From Oscheius sp. JU75 (lineage: Eukaryota > Nematoda > Chromadorea > Rhabditida > Rhabditidae): a stretch of DNA of 64,000 nucleotides. The stretch covers positions 372,001-436,000 of the forward strand of contig JASJZC010000004.1 in the NCBI GenBank assembly GCA_037178855.1, given 5' to 3'. The translations under genes and the position numbers were made by a program. Under the pieces are notes generated by a model. It did no database searches and was not told the DNA's origin. It was given only the letters and a program-made list of their open reading frames with translations. Shown piece by piece: positions 10,874 through 22,100 of the stretch. Positions within the stretch are counted from its first letter, which is position 1. Each line of letters starts with the position of its first letter.

Positions 10874-13004
10874 CTACTTCTTCGAGGACTTTTTCCGCTC
10901 CTTGTCCCTCTTCTGAACCTCTCTGGTTCGGGATCTCTTGCGCGGCTGGGCAGACTTCTTTCCGAGCGGAGTCGCCGTGGTCGGAGTCGTGGTAGTCGGA
11001 GTCGCCGTGTCCGGCGTCTTTACCTCCAGCAACTTCTTCTGGTATTCGGCCATCTTCTGCTCGGTCACGATCTGCTCCAGGAAGCGCAGGACGTCTCCCG
11101 AGCTGACCCTCTTCGAGCTGTCCAAGACGAAGATCCTGTTGTGGATGAAGTCGCGCAAATTGGGCGGGGCAGAGACCGGCATTGTGAGGAAGTTGCCGCC
11201 GGTGATCTGCTGCTTCGCCATCTGATTGGTGACCTTGTCGAATGGGCTATCCGCATCAGTGAAGATCTCCCAGCAGAGGATCCCGTAGCTGTAGACGTCC
11301 GTCTTCATTGAGAAGACGAGGCTGTTGATCGTCTCTGGAGCGAGATACTTGATTGGGAGCTTCACCTGTCGCTTGACCTTGTACTCGGCGTTGATGTTGT
11401 CGCACATGCGCGATAGACCAAAATCGCTGATCTTCAACTGCTTCGCCGTCCCGTAAAGACAGTTCCGAGCGGCGAGATCCCGGTGCAAAATCTGGAATTG
11501 TATTTGCTAGTATCCGTTAGACAGAAAGTGGAAAGCAACAAAAGACAAGGAACATGATAATAAGATCATGAATTAACCTTGAGACTGTGGATGTAGTTGA
11601 GACCGGCGGCTGCTCCTCCACACATGCGGATCTTCTCGTTGAGATCGACTAGTCCCGCGTACTTCTTCAGGTACTGATCCAGACTGCCCCCGTCGACGAG
11701 CTCGAGCAGAATTCCGATCGGCTGCTCCAGGATCATAATGCCATACAGCTCGACTACATTGGGGTGGCGCAGCTGTCTCATGATCCTCACTTCGCTCATC
11801 ATCTCCCTGACCTTCTCCTTCATCTTTTCCTTCTGCTGTTGCTGCTCTCCTTGGGCCGTCTTGACAGCAACTTGATATTCCTTCTTGCCGCGTTGAATCG
11901 TCCCCTGACGCACTTGTCCGAAGGCACCGGTGCCGAGCAGCTTGCCCAGTTTGACGTCAGAATGCGCATACTCGTAGTGCTGCAGCGGGATGGCTTTTTT
12001 GAGTCGGATGGGACCAAATCGGGGGCTATACATCGGGTTCTGGAAGAAAGCACTTTGAACAGGATACTACTACAAGTCTCGTGATTTCACCCATCGGGCC
12101 TATGGGGCCTCTGAACTACCACCTTTACACTACCACAATGAGAAATATTCATATGTCCCAGGGCAATTCGACACGGTCTTTGTCCTTTTGACTCAGCCGG
12201 TTAGCGCTCCGATTACAAAATAAAGTGTTCGGTTCGATCGCCAACCACAACATCGATATTTAGACATCTTTATCATTCTTCAGAGGGGTGTATGAATCAG
12301 AGACGGGCGGAATGCGGTATATGCAGAGGTGCTATTTTGACTTTCGACTGAGCACCAACTCTTATAACACATCGCTGCGTATCGACAAGTTACTGTAGTC
12401 AATACGCAGCCTCTAAGTTTAAGAACTAGAGCGCATTTCAAAGCACCTCCGCATATTCCGCATTCCGTCCGCTTAGTTGGGAACCAATTGGGTCTACCGC
12501 ATACCCAATTGGTTCCCAACTACTTCCCCACGAGTTCAAGTATAAAACAAAACAACGTACCTGTAGATAGTAGTCAATCATGTCCTTGGCCGAGGGGAAG
12601 AGCAGCTTCTCGTCGAGGCTGTATTGCCCGTCCGGACGCAGGACGATAAGATTCTTGGGACGGAGCAGCTGTTGGCTGGCATCGGCTCTGACGACGACCT
12701 CTCCCTCCGGCAGTTGACTGATCATTGTGGTGAGGATGAGCTGAAGACCGCCGCCGCCGTCCACCTCCGTCGTCCTCAGAATGAAGTCGCCCTCCTGACG
12801 AACCAGCTGACAGAGATCCTCCCGGGCCATGAATCCATGATAGTAGGGCAGCGCGAGTAGACTGTCCTCCTTCTTCGTCTTCACCGACGACTTCTTCTGC
12901 TCTTTGGCCTTCTTCTTGTCCTTCTTTTCGTCGTCCGGCGTTCTGTCGAGTATCGCGGCTACTGACTTCAGTTGCTCCTCTTCGTCGTCTTGGGTTGGGT
13001 CCAT
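10874..13004 (-). CDS. SH2-domain non-receptor tyrosine kinase (Fes/Fer-like, nematode short form)
   Basis: Predicted 507-aa cytoplasmic tyrosine kinase. Exons on the minus strand: 13004-12561, 12039-11578, 11491-10874, all in frame. Residues 1-50 are acidic/lysine-rich. An SH2 domain spans about 53-148 (start LPYYHGFMAREDL; the FLVR motif is DFILRT, so the phosphotyrosine-binding Arg is kept). The kinase domain spans about 178-440: glycine loop GTGAFGQV (184-191), ATP lysine in VAVK (Lys208), HRDLAARN (305-312), DFGLSR, LPIKYLAPE, and DVYSYGILCWE. All catalytic residues are present. The tail (about 455-507) is Thr/Pro-rich, then very basic. There is no F-BAR region, as in the compact SH2-kinases that are expanded in nematodes. 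Intron 1 contains a foldback element and a perfect hairpin. Confidence 0.93.
12183..12245 (+). repeat. tRNA-like relic in kinase intron
   Basis: Reads CTCAGCCGGTTAGCGCTCCG and then GGTTCGATCGCC (B-box-like) about 35 nt on. The acceptor stem does not pair. It shares its A-box flank with the relics at 3394 and 45966. Confidence 0.55.
12300..12472. repeat. Foldback element, family A copy 1
   Basis: Ends are inverted: GGGCGGAATGCGGTATATGC at the left and the inverse of GGACGGAATGCGGAATATGC at the right. Inner words GCTGCGTAT/ATACGCAGC are inverted as well. A relative with the same internal order (GCACCAACTCxTATAACACA) lies at 28318-28475. It sits in the first intron of the kinase gene. Confidence 0.7.
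12475..12521. repeat. Perfect 19-bp inverted repeat with 9-nt loop
   Basis: AGTTGGGAACCAATTGGGT at 12475-12493 is followed by a 9-nt loop, then its exact inverse complement at 12503-12521. It directly adjoins the foldback element. Confidence 0.85.
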
Positions 13005-13686
13005 AGGTCAGGGGCCAGCTACTCCCGGATTCTGCAGACGAGAGGCTAACTTGCCTTGGGCAGAACAGAACTTGGCGATTAGGCTCGTCCTGTCTCACAC
13101 GAAAAGAGTTTCAAACGAGGAGTGATTTAGAAACAGAACTGTTCTAAAACACGAGGCAATTACCGGAATCCAATTGGGTAAGACGAGCACGCGAATTCAA
13201 ACCTCTCTGTCTTTCTACCAGACGCTTACGCACCTGGCGGAGCGACTCACCCTGTCAGTGTTCGTTTTGTAACTTGAACTGTTTGTTTCTTTCAACACGT
13301 TTGTCAACTCTAAACTGGGACCATACTTGACAGAAAAGGCCACAAACATTGTCAAGTGCGGAGCATTTTTTTTTAATCATTTTAGACATCACCAAAGTGT
13401 CCAGCGTGGTCGAAAGTCTTAGAAAACGTTTGCCAGCAACTTTAACGTAGTGGCTATCATCGTTGTTTGGCAATCGCATGTCGGCGAGGGTTGCTGGTTT
13501 GATCCCCCCGAGGTCAAACATTTTTTCTGGCAATGTCCACAAATGGTCTGTAAGCCAACACTAAAGGGCTGCGAAGCTGCCGTCGAAGCTGGTAAAAATA
13601 AAAAGACATTAGAAAGTATTCAAAAATTATTCAACTGCCCTCTTTCCCTGACCTCTTCTCCTACATTTATTTAAAAACTGCAGATT
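13005..13686. other. Spacer between two minus-strand genes
   Basis: No coding evidence. Contains a fragment related to the 1201-1655 foldback ends (about 13556-13590) and a weak tRNA-like B box (GGTTTGATCCCC) near 13497-13508. Confidence 0.5.
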
Positions 13687-16147
13687 TCAAACAGTGGTCA
13701 AGTTTTCTATTAGAGTACTTCCAGTGATGATGGCCGTGGTCAGTACCAGACTGACGTTCGGGAGCTGTCGAATCAGTCCCAGTTCTGCCCTGGTTACCCC
13801 TCCAACGATGAAAACTGCCGTTTTAGAGTCATCTAAATTCAGAATATAGTATTTTTTCTAGAAACAGTTTTTACCAAAAGTTGTCTCTTCGCCCTGTCTC
13901 GTCCAATTGGCCCAATGCTGTTGCTCCCCGTCTGCCAGTAGCTGCACCAGAAGGGGACTGTAGCCGTTGTAGGCGGAATGAAGCGGGAATTTGGACCAAA
14001 ATTATATATTTGAAGAACAGGGTACATGTACTTACGTTTTCATCACCGGGAGATTTCTTCTTGTGCTGGAAGTTGAAGTCTGGATAGTCGCAATGGAACG
14101 TACCATCTGCTGTCTTCTCCCTCTTCTCAGTGATCAGACCCATAATTTGTAGCTTTAAGAGTTTGTTGACGGCTTCGGTTCCGTAGCTCTAAAAACATCC
14201 ATGGCTTCACAGAGACAGAGGAACAAATCGACATAGAGATAGAGAGAGAGAGAGAACAGTTACCTAGACATGGTGCCCCGTTGTCTGATGTAAGAACGAG
14301 AAGAGTATAATACAAACCTGATATACTAGACGTCTATAGGTTTGTAAGAGTGAAGTCTTTAGCCCTCCTTGAACTAGAGACTGAATAGCGATGAGACGTA
14401 ACACTGTCGATAAGTCTACGGCGTCATAGATTGCTTCAGAAATGTAGGGAACTGTTTCAGTCTTTTCAAACCAATTGTTCAGAAGACTGGGCACGGGGGT
14501 AGTGTAGTCTTTGAACAGAAGATCTGTAAGAAACATCAGTTGAAAACTGTGTCTAGACTTGTATTTTGTTAGAAACAAAACAAAAATAGTTCCAGGGATC
14601 GAACGAGAGAGGTCTGAGTCGCGCTAGCCACCCGGCCATTAAAGCGGAGACGAGCGTAGTTTTGCGAGCACCTATTTTTTTGTTTGAATATCAAAAATCC
14701 GCAAGTTTGATACTATGATACTCTAAGCAATCTAACCCTACCGTGTTCACAGTTCATGTACTCCACCATCTCCTCCCTCCTCTCCTTCAGAAAAACAGCC
14801 ATATCTACGTGACTCTTCCAATGGGCCTGTGTTTACTATTCTCCCTGTTCAAGAATTTTGACCCACCTTTCTCAGCTGAATCTTCGGCAGTTTTTTGACC
14901 AGTAGTTTGCATTCCGCCGGTGACTTGTTGTCAAAATCTTCCATTGTAATTTCGTCTTTCCTCATCTCATCCATGATTTCATCAAACTTCTCCTTCAGTT
15001 GGGAGACATGAACATCTCGGATTTGTTTATAGACACTGTCTGTCACTGAAAAACCCTTGAAGTCATTTGGAGAATTGTTATTTTCGTCTCCTGGGCCCTG
15101 AAAAGTCTAATGCAGGTCTGAAACTTTACTTACCTTCTGACAGAGATTTCCATTAATTTCAATCCCTACCCGCTCGTCCAGCTGCCCAGAATATGTCTGT
15201 TGGATGAGCATTGGAGTCAAGGGGTCTAGCCATCTGTCGATAATGACCAGACGATTGACTTTTAGCCTTTCTGGGGACTCGTCTACCTTTTTCGAGCCTT
15301 TCAAGATGCGAGCCATTCTTCCGGACCAATCGCCTTTGGAATAGATTGGAATCTGAACAGAGGAAGAGTAAGTGACGACGGGGTGTGTTTATGCCCGCTT
15401 CTTCCACCGGACATAAAAATTTGACGCTTTTTCTGAGCATGCATACAAATACAGCTTTACTCCCGGGCGGACATAAAAACACACCCGTATATTTTTAATT
15501 TTGTAATCGAGCATAAATACTACCGGTCGTGACAGTGACAGTTACAGTACCTCTCTCTTGACCAGTCCCAGCACCTTCTGCAGTGCCATGGCACACTTAT
15601 GAAGGTAGGTCCAGTCACCATTGATCAGTAGTTTTCCCGGCACTTGTAGTTCATTCATACTCAGACAGTCCCCGTCTGTCGGTAGCCACCATGTCGGTAT
15701 TTCTCTGACGCATTCCAAACGATTCCAGTACCTTCCTCCATCAAACTCCTTCAACTTCTCCCTAATAGCGTAGTCAGCAGTGGGAAAGAAGATAGCCACG
15801 TAGAGAGTGTCCTCATCCTCTCGATCCATGAAATTGCACATTTCTTGGACCGAATCCCATCTGGGATTGAGGAAAAATACGACGTAGGTGGTCGAGGTAC
15901 GGTAGCCTGGCTCCAGGCGGACTTGTCTCACAACTCCGTGAGAGACCAAGTCTTTTTGGGTCGTGAACTGGAGAATCTTCGAAAAATCGAGAAGGGAACT
16001 TACCAAACTGACTCGTTTTAGTAAATCTTGCTTCATGTCCCATACCAGTGTTTTCTCCCCATCGAGGTCATCCAACGTTTGGAGAAGGATCCGTTGAACG
16101 TGAGCTGTGAAAGATTTAACTTCTAAGGAGGGCTGGAAGTAGTCCAT
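13687..16147 (-). CDS. VPS33-like Sec1/Munc18 protein, copy 1 (frame conflict near the C terminus)
   Basis: Member of the Sec1/Munc18 family; VPS33 is the SNARE-binding core of the HOPS/CORVET tethers at endosomes and lysosomes. Exons on the minus strand: 16147-16004, 15967-15551, 15352-15134, 15097-14867, 14814-14742, 14523-14318, 14188-14036, 13957-13875, 13832-13687. Motifs: LDDLDGEKTLVWD near the N terminus, IDRWLDPLTPMLIQQTYSG (the VPS33 IDRxxDxLTPL signature), LKLQIMGLI, and the C-terminal FIVGGVTRAELGLIRQLP. Nine exons total 1672 nt, not a multiple of three. The break is between exons 7 and 8: the only acceptor AG (ctacag at 13958) puts the conserved NGYSPLLVQLL segment out of frame and gives an early stop. 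The next join agrees with the conserved frame. So this is a decayed gene, a non-canonical intron or an assembly indel. The paralogue at 19113-27583 is intact. Confidence 0.8.
14587..14645 (-). repeat. tRNA-like relic in VPS33 copy 1 intron
   Basis: On the minus strand it reads AATGGCCGGGTGGCTAGCGC and later GTTCGATCCCTGG, i.e. A-box- and B-box-like sequences at tRNA spacing. No closed cloverleaf. Confidence 0.55.
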
Positions 16148-17120
16148 GGCTGTCGGATAGGGTTTTGTGTACTTTTTGCATAAATCAGAAGTATGGAAAA
16201 GCAACAGGAAATCAATAATGGACTGCTTTGCAAACACCTCACATGGATAGCCAGAAGTTCTTTAGACTACAGTCTCTGCTAGATCCCAAGGCTTGTGTTT
16301 CGATAGGAGTAAGAGAAGAATCAGCTTAACAGTGAAAGCTGAGAGACCCCACATTAGAATAACTTGTTCAGATATATACCAGTTCATCCCTTCTTTAAAT
16401 GCATAGATTGTATCACATACACAAGTTGAATATCTGAGAAATCTAGAGCACGGCAAAGAGACTTCTTGGATAGTTCCGAGTTTGGGCAGGTTGGACTCTG
16501 TCTCTATGTCTCTGTCTTTCCGTCTCTTTGTCTCTCTGTCTAGGAACAGACGTCCCTAGAAACTCTGAGACGTCAAGCCAAATGAATTCTGTCTTCTAAG
16601 TATTTGTTGACTCATCCCCTCTTCAGAACCCGGAATGACATCACCCTCGCATAGGCCAGAATCCCTATCTCAAGGTGAGATCTCCACACGAGGTGCCTCC
16701 GGCTATAAAGCGGCTGTTTCACAACACTTATTCGAATCCAACTTCCCTATTCGTACCCCCTGTTCTACCCCGTACAGCCTCGTTTTTCAGTTCTCAAAAT
16801 CCAAAATGGCCGGTCAATATTGTGAATTTCTCGGCGAACAGGCTTGTTGCTCCACCTCTGCACTCCGAAAATGCAGCAAAACCGTGATCAACTTTGATTT
16901 TCAAGTTCTAGAAGATTCTAAACAAGGTAAGGTTAGATGTCAGCTCAAGTATCATCTTTTAGGCTCTTATGTATTGAGCTTTGTGTCAAAATACGACTGG
17001 AAGCCCATTGCTGGAGTCTGTGTCAACGCGGTCATTTCGAGTCCCGTCTTCTGGGATGCTTTGAGGTGGTTCATCTTCGATGCTATCCCCTCATATTTAT
17101 GAATGTGATATAAATTAATG
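16148..17120. other. Spacer upstream of VPS33 copy 1
   Basis: An open frame at 16635-17102 (+) has no recognisable domain, no codon bias I can see and no neighbouring exons, so it is not called. The transposon begins at the right edge. Confidence 0.5.
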
Positions 17121-17122
17121 TA

Positions 17123-17335
17123 CAGTGGTCCACATAATTATAAACGCACCTGATTTTTTCGCAGCTTTGGGTCAAAAGATCAGTTCGCGGTTTACATCAA
17201 TGGTGGAAAAGATGTCAAATTTGGTTACTTATTAGCCTACAGAAGGCAAATTTGAAGAGCACTTTTCAAAAAAATTATTTAAGCATTTTTTCAAAAAAGT
17301 GACTTTGGCCAATCCACAGAATTATAAACGCACTC
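17123..17335. repeat. Left terminal inverted repeat of the Tc3-like element
   Basis: Starts CAGTGGTCCACATAATTATA and ends AATTATAAACGCACTC. It is inverse-complementary to 18503-18715 apart from about four bases. Confidence 0.93.
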
Positions 17336-17391
17336 TAGAAAAGTCTAGGTTTATCTCAGAAAAAAACAAAGGATTAATAGTGAAATTGATA

Positions 17392-18426
17392 TCAGTAGTC
17401 GGTAGCGGCCCCATGGCGTTGAATCAGCTGGAACATTCGTCTATCGAGGCTCAAATACAGGTTGTCGATCAATTTCTGGTCGATTCGGTGCCAGGCGGCA
17501 ACGATAGCAGGCTTCAGCTCGTCCACGTTGCGATATGTCCTGTTTCCCCCGTAGATATCGCGTACCATACATCCCCAGACATTTTCCATTATATTCAGGT
17601 CAGGAGAACATGCTGGCCACTGAAGAAGATCAATTCTTCTTCGTTGCAACCAGTCCCGAGTCGCGCGTGCACGATGGATGGGAGCTCCGTCTTGCTGGAA
17701 AACGTAATTCTGATTGCGATTCCTCCTCCAGAATGGTACAATTCCGCGTCGCAAGACTATGCGGTAGTCAGATCCATTCATCTTCTTGGAGACGAAGCAG
17801 AGTTTGATTCGTCCTTTGGATGAGATCGCTGCCCAAACCATCACTCCACCGCCTTTGAAATTCCTTCGCGAAAAACGAAGTTTTGCTTTCCTCAGATCGT
17901 GCCAATACGAACGAAATCCATCAGGACCGTCGCAAGAAAATTTTTTTTCATCGGAGAAGACAACCTGGCAATGAAAAAAAATGATGAAAGTTGTGTCAAA
18001 AAGTCTAGCCTTTTCCCAGTCGGTTCTCTGGTTCTTTCCGGCGAATTCGAGGCGATTTTTTCTGTGTTTGGCTGTCAAAAGTGGCGCTTTTTTCATCTTC
18101 CTCCATTTGATGAAGCGGGCCTTCGAAATAACTCTTCTAACCGTCTCGGCAGAAACGTCCAGTTTCAAATCGGCCTTGATTCTGCTACAGGTCGTCACTT
18201 GGTTCGAAGCTTCTCGCAAGATTAGGCGCTTCTGACGATCAGAGAGTGATGATGGTCTACCGGGATGGCTAGTGGTTCCATATACCACTGGATTTCTAAC
18301 GTAAAATCGGACGACACCTTCGCTCCTATGCAATTCTCGAGCAATTTGTCGATTTGACAGTCCCTGCGCCTTTTTCGCCTCAATTTGCCCTTTTTCGTAG
18401 TCAGTAAGTGTTTTTCCTCGCGGCAT
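17392..18426 (-). CDS. Tc3-like transposase
   Basis: Cuts and joins element ends through a DD34E catalytic core. It starts MPRGKTLTDYEKGQ (ATG at 18426) with a paired helix-turn-helix region, then FSDEKKF (first Asp), FQQDGAPIH (second Asp), and NIMENVWG, with 34 residues between the second Asp and the Glu. It ends GAATDY, like Tc3 transposase. Between DWEK and VVFSDEKKF lies a 45-nt in-frame segment that begins GCTAGA and ends TTGCCAG. Known Tc3 transposases lack it, so it is probably a GC-AG intron that stays open if retained (344 aa unspliced, 329 spliced). No stops or frameshifts. Confidence 0.94.
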   Translation of the reverse strand: MPRGKTLTDYEKGQIEAKKAQGLSNRQIARELHRSEGVVRFYVRNPVVYGTTSHPGRPSSLSDRQKRLILREASNQVTTCSRIKADLKLDVSAETVRRVISKARFIKWRKMKKAPLLTAKHRKNRLEFAGKNQRTDWEKARLFDTTFIIFFHCQVVFSDEKKFSCDGPDGFRSYWHDLRKAKLRFSRRNFKGGGVMVWAAISSKGRIKLCFVSKKMNGSDYRIVLRRGIVPFWRRNRNQNYVFQQDGAPIHRARATRDWLQRRRIDLLQWPACSPDLNIMENVWGCMVRDIYGGNRTYRNVDELKPAIVAAWHRIDQKLIDNLYLSLDRRMFQLIQRHGAATDY

Positions 18427-18502
18427 TATGACTAAATTTAACACATAAATAGTATTGGAGTCAAAAAACACAAAAAAAAGTAGCGAAAAATAGGTAGAAG
18501 CT

Positions 18503-18715
18503 GAGTGCGTTTATAATTCTGTGGATTGGCCAAAGTCACTTTTTTGAAAAAATGCTTAAATAATTTTTTTGAAAAGTGCTCTTCAAATTTGCCTACTGTA
18601 GGCTAATAAGTAACCAAATTTGACATCTTTTCCAACATTGATGTAAACCGCGAACTGATCTTTTGACCCAAAGCAGCGAAAAAATCCGGTGCGTTTATAA
18701 TTATGTGGACCACTG
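18503..18715. repeat. Right terminal inverted repeat of the Tc3-like element
   Basis: Inverse copy of 17123-17335; ends CATAATTATAAACGC on its reverse strand, then GTCCACTG. Confidence 0.93.
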
Positions 18716-18717
18716 TA

Positions 18718-19112
18718 GTTAGCTGCTGCGCCGATTCACAGTAAGCAAAGCCGTCTTCACTGTGATAAAATCAAAGTTCTAGAGCGAATCCAAAGTTGAC
18801 TTGCCATCTACTATCCTACCTTTACAATTTGCAAGAGGCGTCTGCGACACAAGTCAACTCTAATCTGGGGGTAACTCTTGACAACGATTGTAGCCTTTTT
18901 TGTCAAGACAAAAACTTCGGACTAATAAAAGTAGATTGGGCTGTTCTGAACTATTATGCTGAAAAGGTTCTAGGATAACTGCTGTCCATCAGAGACAGAA
19001 AGACAGAGTGACAAAGAGACACTTTCAATAAGTAGCGAAAGGTTTATTGACATCACAGATATTTACACGTAGAAGATTCAAAAAGTCAAGGCAGCAGTTT
19101 TTATCACAGCCT
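18718..19112. other. Spacer between transposon and VPS33 copy 2
   Basis: No gene seen. On the minus strand AATAAA at about 19043-19048 follows the stop of VPS33 copy 2 and is its likely polyadenylation signal. Confidence 0.55.
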
Positions 19113-22100
19113 TTAGATTCTTGTTAGATTCTCAACCATGTTGTTCCCAGTGACTAGGGCCGATGTGAGAACGAGACTAATGTTCGGGAGCTGTTTGATC
19201 AGAGCCAATTCTCCTCTAGTCACACCGCCAACAACGAATACGGCGGTCCTGTCGTCATCTGAAGTCAGAAATATGATCTAATCCAGAAGAAGACCACGTA
19301 CCAAGGCCTCCATGCTCTCCATCTTTCTTCCAGTCGACCCATTTCACTCGGTCTCCTTCTGTCAGCATGCGGACCAGAAGGGAACAGTAACCACTGTAAG
19401 CGTAGGCAGAGTTCGATCGGTCCTGAAATATTGAGGAGGTTTGTGAGACTCACAGAACTGGTAATAATATCTGTCTAGCAGTCTGTCTCTCAGTTCCTCT
19501 CTCTTCGTTTCTTCCCCATTACTCACGGACTCCTTGACTTCATCCACCAACAGCTCGTAAGTCTTCTTCATAAGAGGAAAGTTGAATGGCAGACGGTCAC
19601 AGTTCAACTTCCCCGAGCCACTCTTCTCCCTCAAAAGACCCATTTTCTGCATCTTCAGCATCCTGTTGACCGCCTCAACTCCGTAGCTCTGAATATGTTT
19701 TGGAGTACCGAGATGATATGGATCATACCTGCATTACAAGCTTCCTGTAACTGGCCAAAATTGTGGTCTTCAGACCGCCACTTGTGAGAGAATGAACACA
19801 GATCAGACGGAGGACGGTAGTCACGTCGACTGCGTCAAGAATGGCGTCCTCGATGAAGGGAATGAGACGGTCTCCGTCACTCTTGTCTAGCATGTCTTAA
19901 AGGGAGTGGTTATTTGAAAATGTTGTTCTAACAGAGAGACAAAGGGACAGAAAGACAGAGAGATGATGGTACCTTTCTCGATCTTGACTCTGTCCACTAT
20001 GGTTTCATACAGTTGTTCATTGATCATCTCGGCCAGACGCATATGTGTTCCGCAGTTTTTCTGGAAATTTCGATACACTACAGGTTATCTCTTTGCTAGA
20101 GACAGCAGAACCTCTTGACTGAAAAATTTTACGCGACCAAATTGATAGAATATAGCTACTCTCCTCAAAGGGAGAGCTTTCCAAAATTATGATCAACCTC
20201 TGGTTTCCCAGGATGGACCGGCTATATTACCTCAAACTTAGGTGTTTAACACGAGGAAGTTAGCTTCTCTCAACCAGGACATTTGCCAAGCGTGCCGAGA
20301 CAGTACGGGTGAGACATGCTCGGATTGAAACAGTTCTGCGTTCACAGTAATCCCCTATTTAAGACGCAAACATACGTTTTGTTGCTTTGCAATGTCTTGA
20401 TATTTTTTTAGAAGAAATCAAGCCCTATAACTTTTGCAGAACATGGTAAACGCTGAAAGTATCTTCTTAAGCATCAAAAGTATGCTCAAAGCAAGGCAAC
20501 TGCACGAGGGAAACTACTAGAGACGAAGCAATTAAAGGGAGTAACAAAAGCTACAAAACAAGAAAACATCGAAACTAGCAGTAAATATGCTGCTTTCGGA
20601 ACTTGAAGTGGAACTCAAAGCTACTTGTCTGCTCCAGTGCCGACTGCCATGCTCCGTCTCTCTGCTCCAAGTAATGCCATCCTAGTAGCTTTCACTCACA
20701 ACATCTTCAGCTCGTCTCACCCTGACGCGCCTCTTCGCCACCCAGAAGCCCATCATCGAGGATCCAGCCTGTGATCCGAACAATCCGAAGAAGCTGACCC
20801 TGGGACAGGTCTCGGTAAGTCGGGGACATAATAGGTACAATAGGATGATGAGCGCCGGCTCCGTTCAGTAGCGCAGCGACAAATGGCGCGGGTGTTCGGA
20901 TCCCGGAATTTTGAATTTTTCGTTCACTGGTTTCTTCGGCGAATATTTTTCGTGTTGTTTGATTTCTCTTGCTTCGTTGTTTCTGAAGAGGGGCATATAG
21001 TCCGCATACCGCACTGCTACAATCTACTGGATCTTATGCATCCATTACCTACAGCTTTTCAGTTTTCGGGCATGCTCCAAATTTTTCACAACTTTTTGAC
21101 AAAACATAACTTTGTGGTCTCAAATAGACAGACAGCGTTCGAAAAGATACTATTTCGATAGAAGAGACACTACTTCATTATTGTTTTGGCAATCTGTCTC
21201 ACGGTCTCTTTCACAGCTTGTCATTTCCTTCTTACTATTGGTGAATCTTATTGTTGTCTTCCAACTTGTCCGTCTTTGTGGCCCTATTTTCTATGCCTCA
21301 GTCATTCTCACCCGGTCTCTCTACTGGGCCAATCTCTCTGTCATCGTCTTGTTGTCTTCTTGTATTCGAGTCCCTTGATCTGTCTGAGCCAAACTATACC
21401 TATCGTTTCGCGATAAGAGGTCGGAGGTCGAAAGAGCATCAAATTCGGATCCCGAAAATCTACCACTTGAACAAGGAGGACCTTCACTGCATCCCATCAT
21501 CGTCAGCAGAAATGGAGCGACTGCTCAGTTTTGCAGGATTTATTTTCAACGATCTGATTTTACCTACAGAAGAGAAATTGCTGTTTGTTGTTCCCTATTG
21601 TTAGCTTTGAGTTGTCGTGTTTTTGCTTACTGAAGAACAGTAACTTGCCATTGTTTTCTTCCTTTGAAAATAAACTTCTCTGAATTAAAGTTCAAAATCA
21701 GCATCCGAATCCGCATCCGCAACACTTTTTTAAATGCGAATGCATTCGCAATTGATTTTTCGAATCCGCCCTGGTCCCTCGTTGAAAATGGACTATTTTC
21801 CAGGTAGCCCACCACAGGATTCGCGGAGGAATCGTTCGCACAGACTGCCGCTACTCGCGCCATCTCTCAAGGCTGACCAAGTGCGACGCCTACCTGAAGA
21901 TGGAAGTCAATCAAGACACTGGCAGTTTTAAGGAACGTGGAGCACGCTTCGCGCTGATGAATCTGTCGGAGGAGGAGAAGCGAGCCGGTGTCTTCGCGGC
22001 CTCTGCCGGCAACCACGCTCTCGCGCTGAGTATACACGGCAAGAAACTCGGTGTGCCGGTCACGGTCGTCATGCCACGTCACGCGCCCCTGATGAAGATT

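Larger units (their letters stand above)
17123..18715. mobile_element. Complete Tc3-like (Tc1/mariner) transposon
   Basis: 1593 bp bounded by TA on both sides (17121-17122 and 18716-18717), the standard Tc1/mariner target duplication. Terminal inverted repeats are 213 bp each (17123-17335 and 18503-18715), with four mismatches seen by eye. Each repeat carries the word AATTATAAACGCAC twice, once near the outer end and once near the inner end, as in Tc3, where the transposase binds an outer and an inner site. The single transposase frame is open. High arm identity and an open frame point to a recent insertion. Confidence 0.95.

Noticed and set aside
10847..11311. Plus-strand frames across the kinase gene
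   Set aside because: Antisense shadows of the GC-rich kinase exons.
16635..17102. 155-residue plus-strand open frame with a hydrophobic end
   Set aside because: No domain, no splice partners and no codon bias; it stops just before the transposon. The T-rich base composition makes chance hydrophobic frames common here.
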